Assembly (NCBI GenBank): GCA_023382675.1
Contig: JAHDWN010000040.1
Span: 14,228 to 57,817 of the forward strand
Source: Anaerolineae bacterium
GTDB taxonomy: Bacteria; Chloroflexota; Anaerolineae; Aggregatilineales; Phototrophicaceae
Length of the DNA: 43,590 nt
Direction: 5' to 3'
Shown here: piece by piece, positions 1 through 8,667 of the stretch
Numbering within the stretch: the stretch's first letter is position 1
Layout of the letters: each line of letters starts with the position of its first letter
Translations under genes and position numbers: made by a program
The notes under the pieces: model-generated
The model's input: the letters and a program-made list of their open reading frames with translations, nothing else
What the model was told of the DNA's origin: nothing
Database searches by the model: none

Positions 1-486
1 AATCTCGCGGTTGGGCAGTTCGCCGAAGAAGCGCAGGGTGACGATCTCCTGGCGGCGCGGCGACAGCCTGCCGATCAGGCTGCGCAGACGGGCAAAGCTC
101 TCGCGACGCTCCAGGTCGCTTTCCGGGTCGGCGAAAGCGCCAGCGATCAACGGCAGATCATCGAGCGCCAGCGACTCTCGGCGATCCTGGCGGGCATGGA
201 AGCGCGCCACCTCGTTGTGAGCGATGCGAAAGAGCCAGCCGGCAAAGCTGTTCACGTGCTCACAGTGAAAGCTCGCCAGCCCGGCCAGCGCGCGCCGGAA
301 GATCTCCGCGACCACGTCTTCGGCGTCCTGGTTGCGCCCGACGCGGTAAGCGACGTAAGCGAACACGCGCGGGTGATAACGCTGAAACAGCGGGCGAAAC
401 GCCTGCCGGTCGCGCTGCGCCTGTTCGACCTGCTGGCAATCATCTTCGAGCGCCGGTTGAGCAGAATAGGTTTCGGTTAGCACCAT
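1..486 (-). CDS. ECF-type RNA polymerase sigma factor (3' end beyond window)
   Basis: The minus strand is open from an ATG at 486 to the window edge: 162 codons with no stop. Residues about 25-95 look like sigma-70 region 2 (a FRPLFQRYHPRVFAYVAYRV stretch, then GRNQDAEDVV and later GWLFRIAHNEVARF). The last visible part (LIGRLSPRRQEIVTLRFF) is the start of region 4, the -35-binding helix-turn-helix. Regions 1 and 3 are absent, as in extracytoplasmic-function sigma factors, which redirect RNA polymerase to stress or envelope promoters. GGAAAG lies a few bases before the ATG and supports this start. An anti-sigma factor would be expected downstream, outside the window, so the inducing signal cannot be judged. 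Confidence 0.88.
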   Translation of the reverse strand, partial: MVLTETYSAQPALEDDCQQVEQAQRDRQAFRPLFQRYHPRVFAYVAYRVGRNQDAEDVVAEIFRRALAGLASFHCEHVNSFAGWLFRIAHNEVARFHARQDRRESLALDDLPLIAGAFADPESDLERRESFARLRSLIGRLSPRRQEIVTLRFFGELPNREI

Positions 487-579
487 GGGTCTTTCCGATC
501 CGTTCGGGTTCGTGTACACATCCTATATAACCCTGGCACGGCCATGATTACTGCACCTATCCGTATGAAAATTCGTTTT

Positions 580-657
580 GAACCGCAAAGCCGCGAAGTT
601 CGCAAAGGGAATTGCCCCATTGGCTTACCCTTTGCGTTCTTTAAGCCTTTGCGGTTC
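580..657. repeat. Palindromic interspersed repeat, family A copy 1
   Basis: An imperfect inverted repeat of 78 bp opens with GAACCGCAAAG and closes with its exact complement CTTTGCGGTTC. Its arms contain further CGCAAAG / CTTTGCG heptamers. A second copy of about 85% identity by eye is at 8668-8744. The 487-842 gap in which it lies holds no convincing gene; ORFs running through it read through the palindrome. The family is not identified; a REP- or MITE-like origin is inference. Confidence 0.8.
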
Positions 658-842
658 ATATTAACCTCTTGTCGTTGAGCTAGCCTATTTGATGCAATCG
701 CCCGGCAGTCGCCCGGTATGGACTTTGCGCGCGCGGCCAGTTTGCGGTTCAATTCCTGGCATATGCGCCGCGTCTGAAATGAAGCCGGTTATTCCGGGCA
801 TGGGCGCGGGCGTGCTTTAATATTTGGCGAAGGAGTATTTCT

Positions 843-2549
843 ATGAGCCTGGTCGATCTACTCGCCGTCGCGCGTGGGGACAAACCCGCCGAACGGGCGC
901 TGCGCAACGCGCGGCTCATCAACGTCTGGTCAGGCGAAATTTACACGACCGACATCTTGATTGACGACGGGCAAATTGCCGCGTTGGGCGCTGGATATGC
1001 CGCCGATGAGGACATCGATCTCGGCGGGCGCTACGTCTGCCCCGGCTTCATCGATGCCCACGCGCACATCGAAAGCACGCTGATGACGCCGCCGGAGTAT
1101 GCGCGAGCGGTCGTGCCGCGCGGCGTGACGACCGTCGTCACCGACCCGCACGAGATCGCCAACGTGATGGGCGTGCCGGGCATCCGCTACATGCTGGAGC
1201 GCGCCAAGTATGGGCCGATGAACATCTATGCCAACGCGCCGAGCTGCGTCCCGGCGACGCACATGGAAACCAGCGGCGCGCGCCTGGAGGCGGAAGATCT
1301 CGAAGAGCTGCTCGACCATCGCTGGGTGATCGGGCTGGCGGAGGTGATGAATTATCCCGGCGTCATCCTCGGCGACGAAGGGATGTTGGATAAGCTGGAA
1401 GCCTTCAAAGACCGCGTGCGTGATGGTCATGCGCCCTCGGTCACGGGCAAGCCGCTGAATGCCTACGTCGGCGCGGGCATCGGCAGCGATCACGAATGTA
1501 CGACTGCCGAAGAAGCGCTGGAAAAGCTGCGCCTGGGGCTGACGATCTTCATCCGCGAGGGCACAACGACGCGCAACCTGGCCGCGCTCATCCCGATTGT
1601 GACTGCCGCCAACCACGTGCACATCTGCCTCTGCACCGATGATCGCCAGCCGAACACGCTGATGGACGAGGGCAGCGTCGATGACTGCGTGCGCAAGGCG
1701 ATTGCCTATGGCATCGATCCGATCATGGCGATCCGCATGGCGACGCTGAACACGGCGCGCTTTTTCCGTCTCTATCACCTGGGGCTGATCGGGCCGGGCA
1801 AGCAGGCCGACCTGATTGTGTTCAGCGACCTGAAAGACATCCGCGCTGAGATGGTCTTCCATCGCGGGCAGAAGGTCGCCGAAGGTGGACAGATGATCGT
1901 CCCGAAGCCTGCGCGCGGCCCCTATCCCCTGCCGAACACGGTGCGGATCGCGCTCGACTCGCTCGATTTCCGCATCTCGGCCAAAGGTGGTCGGGTGCGC
2001 GTGATCGGCGCGCCGCCGGATCAGGTCGTGACGCCGCATCTGATCGAGGACGCGCGGATCGTGGACGGCGAGGCGGTGGCGGATACAACGCGTGACATTC
2101 TCAAGATGGCGGTGGTCGAGCGGCATCACGCCAGCGGCAAGATCGGCCTGGGCTTCATCAAGGGCTTCGGCCTCAAGCGCGGGGCGCTGGCGGGCACAGT
2201 CGGCCACGATCACCACAACTTAATCGTGGTCGGCGTGGACGACGCCAGCATGGCCGCCGCCGTGCGCGCTGTTGTGGACATGGGCGGCGGGCTGGCAGCC
2301 GTCGATAATCACACGGTGGTTGGCGCGCTGCCGCTGGAGGTCGCCGGGCTGATGACGGAGAAGCCGCTGGAACAGGTGCGCCGCGAGTACGACGTGTTGA
2401 TCGACGCCGCGCACACGCTCGGCAGCACGCTGCCCGATCCGTTCATGACGATGAGCTTCATGGGGCTGGAAGTCATCCCCTCGCTCAAGTTGACGGACGT
2501 GGGGCTGGTGGACGTGGACAAGTTCCAGGTCGTTGATCTGTGGGTATGA
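843..2549 (+). CDS. ade: Adenine deaminase
   Basis: The 568-residue product matches the length and architecture of adenine deaminase (EC 3.5.4.2), an amidohydrolase-superfamily enzyme that converts adenine to hypoxanthine and ammonia in cytoplasmic purine salvage. The metal-binding signature GFIDAHAHIESTLM (H73 and H75) is intact. It is followed by TTVVTDPHEIANVMG and GLAEVMNYPGV, typical Ade-family stretches. The C-terminal third carries GLGFIKGFGLKRGA and GTVGHDHHN, characteristic of the Ade C-terminal domain. AAGGAG about seven bases upstream supports the ATG start. It stands alone on the plus strand: the next gene is unrelated, and no purine transporter or xanthine pathway gene is adjacent. 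Confidence 0.95.
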   Translation: MSLVDLLAVARGDKPAERALRNARLINVWSGEIYTTDILIDDGQIAALGAGYAADEDIDLGGRYVCPGFIDAHAHIESTLMTPPEYARAVVPRGVTTVVTDPHEIANVMGVPGIRYMLERAKYGPMNIYANAPSCVPATHMETSGARLEAEDLEELLDHRWVIGLAEVMNYPGVILGDEGMLDKLEAFKDRVRDGHAPSVTGKPLNAYVGAGIGSDHECTTAEEALEKLRLGLTIFIREGTTTRNLAALIPIVTAANHVHICLCTDDRQPNTLMDEGSVDDCVRKAIAYGIDPIMAIRMATLNTARFFRLYHLGLIGPGKQADLIVFSDLKDIRAEMVFHRGQKVAEGGQMIVPKPARGPYPLPNTVRIALDSLDFRISAKGGRVRVIGAPPDQVVTPHLIEDARIVDGEAVADTTRDILKMAVVERHHASGKIGLGFIKGFGLKRGALAGTVGHDHHNLIVVGVDDASMAAAVRAVVDMGGGLAAVDNHTVVGALPLEVAGLMTEKPLEQVRREYDVLIDAAHTLGSTLPDPFMTMSFMGLEVIPSLKLTDVGLVDVDKFQVVDLWV

Positions 2550-2638
2550 GGCGGCACAGGCGGTTGGCTGCGATCTTCCCTTAGCCGACCGCCCATCCCG
2601 TGATATGCTGGCAGGAGATTAACCGGAGTCACGCACAC

Positions 2639-3568
2639 ATGCAGCATTTCCGCCGCCTCGTCATCTTCGCCGTACTCATCGTATTCCTGGCGGCGATCGC
2701 GCAGCCGATCCATGCGCAGCCTGCGCCCGCCTGTGACGCGGGGACAGCGCTCGCACCCGGCCTCTGGGCACGCATCGCCAATGACCAGCCGAACAACCTG
2801 CGCGCTGCCCCTGGCCTGATCGGCGAGCGCATCGGCAGCATCCCATCGGGCGACATCTTCACCATCCTTGACGGCCCCGAATGCGTCGATGGCTACCGCT
2901 GGTGGCAGGTCGATTACGTGAGCGAAGTCGGCTGGACGGCGGAAGGCAGCATCGAGACGGCGACGTTCTGGGTCGAACCGCTGAACGGGCAAGACGCCGA
3001 GTCGCTGCCCACGCCTGATGATCCGCCAGGCTGTCGTCGCCCGCCGGAGGATTACCGTCTGTTCGATTTCGGCTGGGCAACGCTCAACCTGCGCACGCTG
3101 GCGCTGCTCGATCAGGCGCAGGCGATCTACAGCGCGGGCGGCGGGAGTGTGCGTTTCCGCGAGGCGCTGGTGCAGGGCAGCTACAACGCGGGCGAGGTCT
3201 CGGCCAGCTTCGGCACGCACGATGGCGGCGGCGCAGTCGATCTGTCGGTGCGCAGCCGCGTCAATTTCAGCGTCCTGTACGACGAGATCATGCCGATGCT
3301 GCGCGCGCTGCGGACGGCAGGCTTCGCCGCCTGGCTGCGGGATACTGACCAGCTCTATGACGGATCGCCGATCCACATCCACGCTATCGCCATCGGCGAC
3401 GCCGATCTCAGCGAGGCAGCGCGTGCCCAGATCGACGGGCAGTACGGCTACTTCCGTGGCTTTAATGGCCTGCCACCCGATTGGGGCGGCCCGGCGCCCG
3501 ATGACGTGTCGATGGTCGTTTGCTCATGGATGCGTGAGCTGGGGTTTACGCTATCCGGCGTGAACTGA
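2639..3568 (+). CDS. Secreted protein with SH3b domain and M15-peptidase-like domain
   Basis: A 309-residue exported protein. Residues 1-26 form a signal peptide (basic MQHFRR, hydrophobic core, cleavage near IHAQ). Residues about 40-105 look like a bacterial SH3b domain (NNLRAAPGL, IGSIPSGDIFTILDGP, WWQVDY), often a cell-wall-binding module. The C-terminal half contains SFGTHDGGGAVDLS, with H194 and D201 spaced like the zinc ligands of M15 D-Ala-D-Ala carboxypeptidases, and HIH at 246-248 as a candidate third ligand. That suggests a peptidoglycan-acting metallopeptidase, but overall resemblance is modest and activity is inference. An upstream in-frame GTG at 2600 exists; I prefer the ATG at 2639 because CCGGAG precedes it and it gives a clean signal peptide. 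Confidence 0.65.
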   Translation: MQHFRRLVIFAVLIVFLAAIAQPIHAQPAPACDAGTALAPGLWARIANDQPNNLRAAPGLIGERIGSIPSGDIFTILDGPECVDGYRWWQVDYVSEVGWTAEGSIETATFWVEPLNGQDAESLPTPDDPPGCRRPPEDYRLFDFGWATLNLRTLALLDQAQAIYSAGGGSVRFREALVQGSYNAGEVSASFGTHDGGGAVDLSVRSRVNFSVLYDEIMPMLRALRTAGFAAWLRDTDQLYDGSPIHIHAIAIGDADLSEAARAQIDGQYGYFRGFNGLPPDWGGPAPDDVSMVVCSWMRELGFTLSGVN

Positions 3569-4014
3569 TGCTGGGAGCACGGTGCTTGTCGGTCTACAGC
3601 ATTACTGCGCCCAACTCGGCAGCTTGAAAATTACGGTCAGGCCGAGCGGCTCGAGGCCGGGGAAAACGTCTGACAAATCGATGGCATCTGCGCCGCTGTA
3701 GATACGGACGGCTTCGCGCGTATACACCTGGACTTCACGCAAACGCGGATAGACAAGCCAGACTTGCTGTGTACCTTTTTCGAGATAGGTGTGGCGCTTC
3801 TGTTGCAGCACGTCCGCATCGTTGCCCGGCGAGACGATCTCGACCGCGAGATCAGGCATGCCGGGATGTGGCTTTTCCGGGTTCCAGCCTGCGGGCACGT
3901 TTTCGTGGCGGATGAAAGACACATCTGGTTCGTAGGCGTCTATCAAGCCAGAAACGGGTGAGTACATCAGATAAGTCACACCGTCGGGCAGGACAACGCC
4001 GATGTCGTGCTGAT

Positions 4015-4673
4015 GGCTCTTCCGCACTTTATGTAGAAAAACAGGCGGTTTGTAAATTGAGGAATAGAGCCTGTACAACTATCAAGAATGAGATACTTTG
4101 ACAACATCTTGTATATGCTGGCTGATGTGATTAATCACAATCTCCAGATGCTCTTCAGGCGTATAATCTCTTGAACCCTTTTTGTATGGAATCAAAGCAA
4201 TTTTGGTACTCAAAATGCTATCCCCAATAGTCTTTTGGGCCATTTCTAGGCGTTCCATGACCACTCCTAATGAGTAAGGTTTCATGGCATCCACGCCAGC
4301 CTGGTTAAGATCACTTAGTCTTCCCTTCAGAGGTGTGGGTTTAATATCCCGCACAAGATCACTCACATTTCGAGCAAAACTTTCATGCCAAAATGTCAAG
4401 TGAGATAAAACGTCTTTGGCGGTCCAAAGTTCATAAACCATAATATTTGGATCAGGCATGCTTTTGTAAATGTCTAGCAAATGTGCAACCACATCATTCA
4501 ATTGTTCTAGGAGTAAGCGTCTTTTCTCAATCACCTTGGACATAATCCCCCTTGTGCATCAAGTATTTACTAGAAATATTGTACATCTCTCGACGTAAAC
4601 TGGCGATCCTTTCCTATCTAGTATTTCTCTTCCAAGACTGACTTCTACCTTCTACAGAAAGTGCGGAAGAGCC
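4015..4673. mobile_element. Mobile insertion cassette with ISL3-like terminal inverted repeats
   Basis: The 659-bp element is bounded by 24-bp terminal inverted repeats at 4015-4038 and 4650-4673. Both begin GGCTCTTCCGCACTTT at the outer end and differ at one position. It is flanked by an 8-bp direct repeat, GTGCTGAT (4007-4014) and GTGCTGCT (4674-4681), matching at 7 of 8 bases. The GGCTCTTC ends and 8-bp duplication recall the ISL3 family (established knowledge; not searched here). There is no transposase: the only gene is a DinB-like ORF of visibly lower GC than its surroundings. It interrupts a Uma2 gene that would be restored by excision. This fits a mobile insertion cassette mobilised in trans by a full-length ISL3-type element elsewhere. 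Confidence 0.85.
4082..4543 (-). CDS. DinB-like / DfsB-like four-helix protein, cassette passenger
   Basis: A 153-residue protein of DinB-superfamily appearance. ELWTAKDVLSHLTFWHESF near residues 38-56 resembles the family's W-x-x-K-D-V-x-x-H-L signature, giving H48, and NHISQHIQ near the C-terminus gives H139 and H143, the expected three-histidine metal site. Members of this superfamily include thiol-dependent transferases and ClbS-like resistance proteins; which activity applies here cannot be told. AAGGGGGA lies just upstream of the ATG, so translation should be efficient. It is the only gene inside the inverted-repeat cassette and is markedly AT-richer than flanking genes, with A/T-ending codons, indicating a foreign origin. 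Confidence 0.72.
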   Translation of the reverse strand: MSKVIEKRRLLLEQLNDVVAHLLDIYKSMPDPNIMVYELWTAKDVLSHLTFWHESFARNVSDLVRDIKPTPLKGRLSDLNQAGVDAMKPYSLGVVMERLEMAQKTIGDSILSTKIALIPYKKGSRDYTPEEHLEIVINHISQHIQDVVKVSHS

Positions 4674-4961
4674 GTGCTGCTCAAGATAAAGCCGGAGCGG
4701 ATGATAAATGTTCCCGCCAATCAGCCCGTGTGTAACTCCGGCAGCCGTCATCGGCACGATCTCCCCAGTTATGATTTCGACGCGCGTAACGTCATCCAGC
4801 GCCAGTAAGTCATCGAGCGTGAGCAGCCGTTGTTCGATTGCCAGGTCGGCCACGGGTCATTCTCCAACTTGCCTCTGCGCTGATTGTACCGCAAAACGAC
4901 ACACTCCAGCGCCAGCCACGCATATAGACTCACCGAACGTCTGTGCGAAGAAGGATCGCCG

Positions 4962-5759
4962 ATGAAAATAGATCACCAGCCCGCAAGCAGCATTCTGTCG
5001 ACGGCGACCGGCTTCATCTCCGACTTTGATTACACGCTCAACCCGTATTCCGGCTGCGCTTTCGCCTGTTCCTACTGCTACGCCGCCTTCTTCACACCGA
5101 CGCAAGCTTTGCAGGACGAATGGGGCCAGTGGGTGCGCGTCAAGGACAACGCGCTTGATCTGCTCAAGCGGCGGCGCAACCGCCCGCTGATCGACAAGGT
5201 GATCTACATGAGCAGCGTCACCGATCCGTACCAGCCGGTCGAAAAGTGGCTGGAACTGACGCGCGCGCTGCTGCGTGAACTGCTCGATTATCATCAGGTA
5301 CATCTCGTCATCCAGACGCGCAGCCCGCTCGTCTGCCGCGATCTCGATCTGATCCGCGAATTTGCCAGCGCGCGTGTCAACATGACCGTGACGACCGACG
5401 ACGAGACGATCCGCAAAGCCTTCGAGCCGACCTGCCCGCCGAACACCCTGCGCCTCGACGCCATCCGCGACGTGGCGGCGGCAGGCATCGACACCTGTGT
5501 CACGCTTGCGCCGCTGCTGCCCGTGCGCGACGCCGAGTCGTTTGCCGCCAGGCTGGCAGCGACCGGCGTGCGCAAATTCGCCATCCAGCACTTCCACGCC
5601 ACCCGCAGCCGCTTCGTCGCCGGGACGGGCGCGCGGGCGCGGGCACTGCTGGCGGAGCGCGGCTGGGACGAGCGGCACTATGCCCGCGTCAAACAGGCGC
5701 TGGCGGCGCGCCTGCCGGATCTGCGCGAGGGACGCGCGGGCTTTGCGCCGATCTGGTAG
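4962..5759 (+). CDS. Radical SAM protein (SplB / Rv2578c-like)
   Basis: A 265-residue radical S-adenosylmethionine enzyme. The Fe-S cluster motif is CAFACSYC (C32, C36, C39; CX3CX2C), preceded by TLNPYSGC, a context shared with spore-photoproduct-lyase-like and Rv2578c-like radical SAM proteins. The rest fits a TIM-barrel: VIYMSSVTDPYQPVEK, then LVIQTRSPLVCRDLDLI, then MTVTTDDE. Substrate is unknown; no SPASM-type extra cysteine cluster is evident. The ORF could extend upstream to 4884, but AAGGAT precedes the ATG at 4962 and the family begins close to the cluster. It is divergent from the broken Uma2 gene with about 110 bp between them. Confidence 0.85.
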   Translation: MKIDHQPASSILSTATGFISDFDYTLNPYSGCAFACSYCYAAFFTPTQALQDEWGQWVRVKDNALDLLKRRRNRPLIDKVIYMSSVTDPYQPVEKWLELTRALLRELLDYHQVHLVIQTRSPLVCRDLDLIREFASARVNMTVTTDDETIRKAFEPTCPPNTLRLDAIRDVAAAGIDTCVTLAPLLPVRDAESFAARLAATGVRKFAIQHFHATRSRFVAGTGARARALLAERGWDERHYARVKQALAARLPDLREGRAGFAPIW

Positions 5760-5841
5760 CAGCGAGAATGTGCATGAGCGCCTATAATCGCGCGCCACTC
5801 CAAAACTGCGCGCGTTTAGTCGGCTTCCAAAAGGTGCTCTC

Positions 5842-6906
5842 ATGCAATACATCTTGATCAAAGGCTCGTATCACGTCGTCAAACAGTCGCCCGATGCCGA
5901 TTCCGTCAAATTCAAAGCCACGAACGCCGCCCTCTGGCAGCAGATCGACACCGAGAACCGAGACATCTTCGAGCAGAAGCTGACTGTCGAGCAGGGCGCG
6001 GTCACGCTGCGCCTTCAGGGGATCGACGCGCTCGAAACGCACTACACTGCGCCCGGCTTGCCAATGCCGCTCGACGTGGCTGGCCTGACCAGCAGCACGC
6101 TGACGCGCCCCGCAGCCACCAGCTATGGTCAACTGTCTTCACTGGCGCGCTGGTCAGCGGAGAAGCTGCTCGAAATGCTCGGCGTGACTCAGGTTCGCTG
6201 GCGCAGTCTGTTCGGCAGCAGCCAGTACATCACCGAGGCGCGCATCGGCACAGGCGCGAACAGCGTCGTCGTCAAGGACAAATGGAAAGATCACATTCCG
6301 GGCTACATCGTCACCGGCGATGTCGAGTTGAACGGTCGCCCGATTGCCTGGGCGTTTCCCGGCACAACCATTCTGGTTGACGGCGCAATGCTGACCAGCT
6401 TGGATCTGGCGAACATGATCGAACAGAGCGTCAACTATCAACTGCTGCGCCGGGGATTGGTCTACCCATATTACTTCATGACCCTGTCGAGCAGCCTGCG
6501 CCAGCGCCTGATCGCCGCCGTGCAGGAGGCACAGGCGAACGCGCAGTCGCTCGATCAAGCCATGCAGCCCAATGTCTGGCGCCTTGACCGCTCCACAGCG
6601 GGCCACGCCGTCACCCGCATGAGTGACATCGCGGCCAACACGGCGCTCTATCCCTATCTTTTCCGCCGCCTCGTCAAGCATTACTACGGCCAGCAGATGG
6701 ATGCCTATTGGAACGCCGTGCGCACCCAGGCTACGACCCAGCCCGCCAGCGATGTGATGACCCTGGACGGCTTCTTCGCCAACGCCAACCCGTATGTCTT
6801 CATCATCAGCACCCAGGATTTCGTTCGGCTCGGCGATGTGGTCGAAATCAGCAGCGGCACGCTCAAGATGAACAAATCGCCCAACGACCTGGTGTTCCTG
6901 TCGTGA
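5842..6906 (+). CDS. Nuclease-like (SNase-fold-like) domain protein, function unknown
   Basis: A 354-residue cytoplasmic-looking protein with no signal peptide. Residues about 45-175 resemble a staphylococcal-nuclease (TNase) fold: VTLRLQGIDALETHY matches the family's V-R-L-x-G-I-D-x-x-E-x strand, followed later by ARWSAEKLLEML, similar to the conserved helix after the catalytic segment. The typical arginine and glutamate catalytic residues cannot be assigned with certainty, so enzyme activity is doubtful. The C-terminal part is unfamiliar. AAAGG lies upstream of the ATG. It ends tail-to-tail with the CrtI-type gene, with a family B repeat between them. Confidence 0.6.
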   Translation: MQYILIKGSYHVVKQSPDADSVKFKATNAALWQQIDTENRDIFEQKLTVEQGAVTLRLQGIDALETHYTAPGLPMPLDVAGLTSSTLTRPAATSYGQLSSLARWSAEKLLEMLGVTQVRWRSLFGSSQYITEARIGTGANSVVVKDKWKDHIPGYIVTGDVELNGRPIAWAFPGTTILVDGAMLTSLDLANMIEQSVNYQLLRRGLVYPYYFMTLSSSLRQRLIAAVQEAQANAQSLDQAMQPNVWRLDRSTAGHAVTRMSDIAANTALYPYLFRRLVKHYYGQQMDAYWNAVRTQATTQPASDVMTLDGFFANANPYVFIISTQDFVRLGDVVEISSGTLKMNKSPNDLVFLS

Positions 6907-6910
6907 AGTG

Positions 6911-7053
6911 TTGCGCTAGTGCAAGACTGAAGCACTGGGCTTGAATGTGTCCCCGCCCCTCATTCCCCTCCCCATTGCGATGGTGAAGGGAAGAACCGTC
7001 AGGTTCAGGGGTGGGGATAAAACCGCATTCAAACCATGTGCTCTGAAATTGCG
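6911..7053. repeat. Interspersed palindromic repeat, family B copy 1
   Basis: About 140 bp that align well by eye to 24888-25032. Shared blocks include CATTCCCCTCCCCA, GGGAAGAACCGTCAGGTTC and AGGGGTGGGGAT. Both ends are imperfectly complementary (a GCACTGGGCTTGAATG-like arm against the complement of CATTCAAACCATGTGC). Like the other copy it fills a gap between two convergent genes, so it may act as a bidirectional terminator. Confidence 0.72.
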
Positions 7054-8529
7054 CTAATCCCCCATGTCTTCCAGCACCATCCCTGCCGCGACCTTGCCGG
7101 AGAGCGTGACCATCGGCACGCCGCCGCCTGGATGCGCCGTCCCCCCGGCGAAATACAGGCCGCGCACATCCGACGCCCGATTGTGGGGTCGCCTCAATGC
7201 GCTCAGGCGGCTGTTGGAGGACTGTCCGTAGAGCGCGCCGCGCCTAGCCCCGCTCATCCGCTCCAGGTCGAGCGGTGTCAGCACATGCTCGGCGCGGATC
7301 TGGCCGCGCACGTCCAAGCCAAACGCCGCCAGCCGCGTCAGCACCCGCTCGCGATAGACCGACGCTTCCTTACGCCAGTCGAAGCGCTCGTCGTAAGCGG
7401 GCGCGTTAACCATGACGAACCAGTTCTCGTGCCCGGCAGGCGCGTGATCGGGATCGCTCTTGCTCGTGATCGAGACATAGACCGTCGGCTCGTCCGGCGG
7501 CAGGCCGCGCTGGAAGATGTCGTCGAACTCGCGTTTGTAATCCGACGAGAAGAAGATGTTGTGATGGGCAAGCTGCGTATGTTCGCCTTCGACGCCGAGC
7601 AGCAGCAGGAAGCCGCTGCACGATGGCTCCGCCCGCAGCAAGCGGCGCACTTTGACCGGTGAAGTCGCCGCGTCTGGCAGCAGTTGATCATAGACGGTCG
7701 CCACGTCCACGTTGGCGATGACGGCCTCGGCGTCGAGGCGGTCGCCGTTTTGCAGCCGCACGCCCGTGACGCGCCCGCCTTCGAGATCGATCTGCTCGAC
7801 GCGCGCGTTGGTACAGATTTCCACGCCCAACTCGCGCGCCAGCCGCTCAAACGCCCGCGCCAGCGCATAGACGCCGCCACGCGGATACCAGACGCCACCG
7901 CTCAACTCCACGTCCGCGATCACGTTCAGCGTGGCGGGCGATGAGAATGGATTGCCGCCGACGTAGGTGGCGAAACGCCCCAACATCTGGCGCAGATACG
8001 GCGAGCGCACAAACGAACGGATCGCGCCGTCCATCGTCCGCAGTGGATCAACAGCGGGCATATCCCGCAGCGGCGTGCGCAGGATGCGCGGGATGGTCGG
8101 CGGCTGGTCATAGATGAAGGCCGGGCCGGTGATCCGGTGGATGCGCGCGGCATAGGCGAGATAGGCGCGGTAGCCGTCCGCGTCGCCCGGCGCGATGGCT
8201 TCGATGCGCTGCGTCATTTGCTCCGGGTCGCTCGTCGCATCGAAGACGACGCCGTCCGGGTAGAAGTAGCGCGTTAGCGGATCGAGCGGCAGCAGCGTGA
8301 CATCATTCTCGAACCTGCGCCCGGCGGCAGCCCACAGCTCCTCGAAAACGTGACGCATCGTGATCACGCTCGGCCCCGTATCCCAGCGAAAGCCATCAGC
8401 AGCGATCTCAGACATCTTGCCGCCGACGTGGGCGTTCTGCTCCAGCACGATCACCTGCTTGCCCGCCGCTGCCAACCGGATGGCCGCGCTCAAGCCGCCG
8501 ATGCCCGCGCCGATAATGACGATTGCCAT
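7054..8529 (-). CDS. Phytoene desaturase-type FAD oxidoreductase (CrtI/CrtN/CrtD family)
   Basis: A 491-residue flavoprotein of the carotenoid desaturase family, which oxidises acyclic carotenoid precursors at the membrane. The N-terminal Rossmann motif is IVIIGAGIGGLSAAIRL (GxGxxG at residues 7-12), followed by VLEQNAHVGGKM. The C-terminal FAD-binding signature FAGGTAHPGGGVPMV is complete, and WDTGPSVITM is the usual family motif. The exact reaction (desaturase, isomerase or ketolase-like) cannot be read from sequence, and no phytoene synthase or other carotenoid gene is adjacent, so pathway placement is inference. The ORF opens earlier at 8556, but GGGGAAGGG precedes the ATG at 8529 and the Rossmann strand begins immediately there. 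Confidence 0.88.
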   Translation of the reverse strand: MAIVIIGAGIGGLSAAIRLAAAGKQVIVLEQNAHVGGKMSEIAADGFRWDTGPSVITMRHVFEELWAAAGRRFENDVTLLPLDPLTRYFYPDGVVFDATSDPEQMTQRIEAIAPGDADGYRAYLAYAARIHRITGPAFIYDQPPTIPRILRTPLRDMPAVDPLRTMDGAIRSFVRSPYLRQMLGRFATYVGGNPFSSPATLNVIADVELSGGVWYPRGGVYALARAFERLARELGVEICTNARVEQIDLEGGRVTGVRLQNGDRLDAEAVIANVDVATVYDQLLPDAATSPVKVRRLLRAEPSCSGFLLLLGVEGEHTQLAHHNIFFSSDYKREFDDIFQRGLPPDEPTVYVSITSKSDPDHAPAGHENWFVMVNAPAYDERFDWRKEASVYRERVLTRLAAFGLDVRGQIRAEHVLTPLDLERMSGARRGALYGQSSNSRLSALRRPHNRASDVRGLYFAGGTAHPGGGVPMVTLSGKVAAGMVLEDMGD

Positions 8530-8667
8530 AGCACCCTTCCCCGCACACCCGATCACGAATGATTATCGTTCATCAAGATGTGAGAGGCGTGAAAACGGAC
8601 GCATAGCGAGTCGATTTTCGTCTCACTGCGTCGTGGACTGTATATGAAGACGATAAAAGGACAATAT

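Larger units (their letters stand above)
3602..4853 (-). pseudogene. Uma2-family (DUF820) gene split by a mobile cassette
   Basis: Two pieces of one Uma2-family (PD-(D/E)XK-like nuclease fold) gene flank the cassette at 4015-4673. The N-terminal piece (4853 down to 4674) starts at a GTG preceded by GGAGA and reads ADLAIEQRLLTLDDLLALDD through HPLRLYLEQH. The C-terminal piece (about 4006 down to 3602) continues DIGVVLPDGVTYLMYSP, then DAYEPDVSFI and DLAVEIVSPGND, which carry the family's D and E-V-x-S-P residues. Deleting the element plus one 8-bp target copy joins LEQH to DIGVV in frame, giving a normal-length protein. In the present sequence both pieces read into element sequence, so the gene is probably inactive. 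An intact relative lies at 40662-41267. Confidence 0.85.

Noticed and set aside
930-2216. 428-codon open frame antisense to adenine deaminase
   Set aside because: Arg/His/Asp-rich shadow of a high-GC gene; no ribosome site or recognisable motif.
4039-4078. MYRLYSS start of the C-terminal Uma2 piece
   Set aside because: These codons come from the mobile cassette, not from Uma2, and there is no reason to think the fragment is translated as an independent gene.
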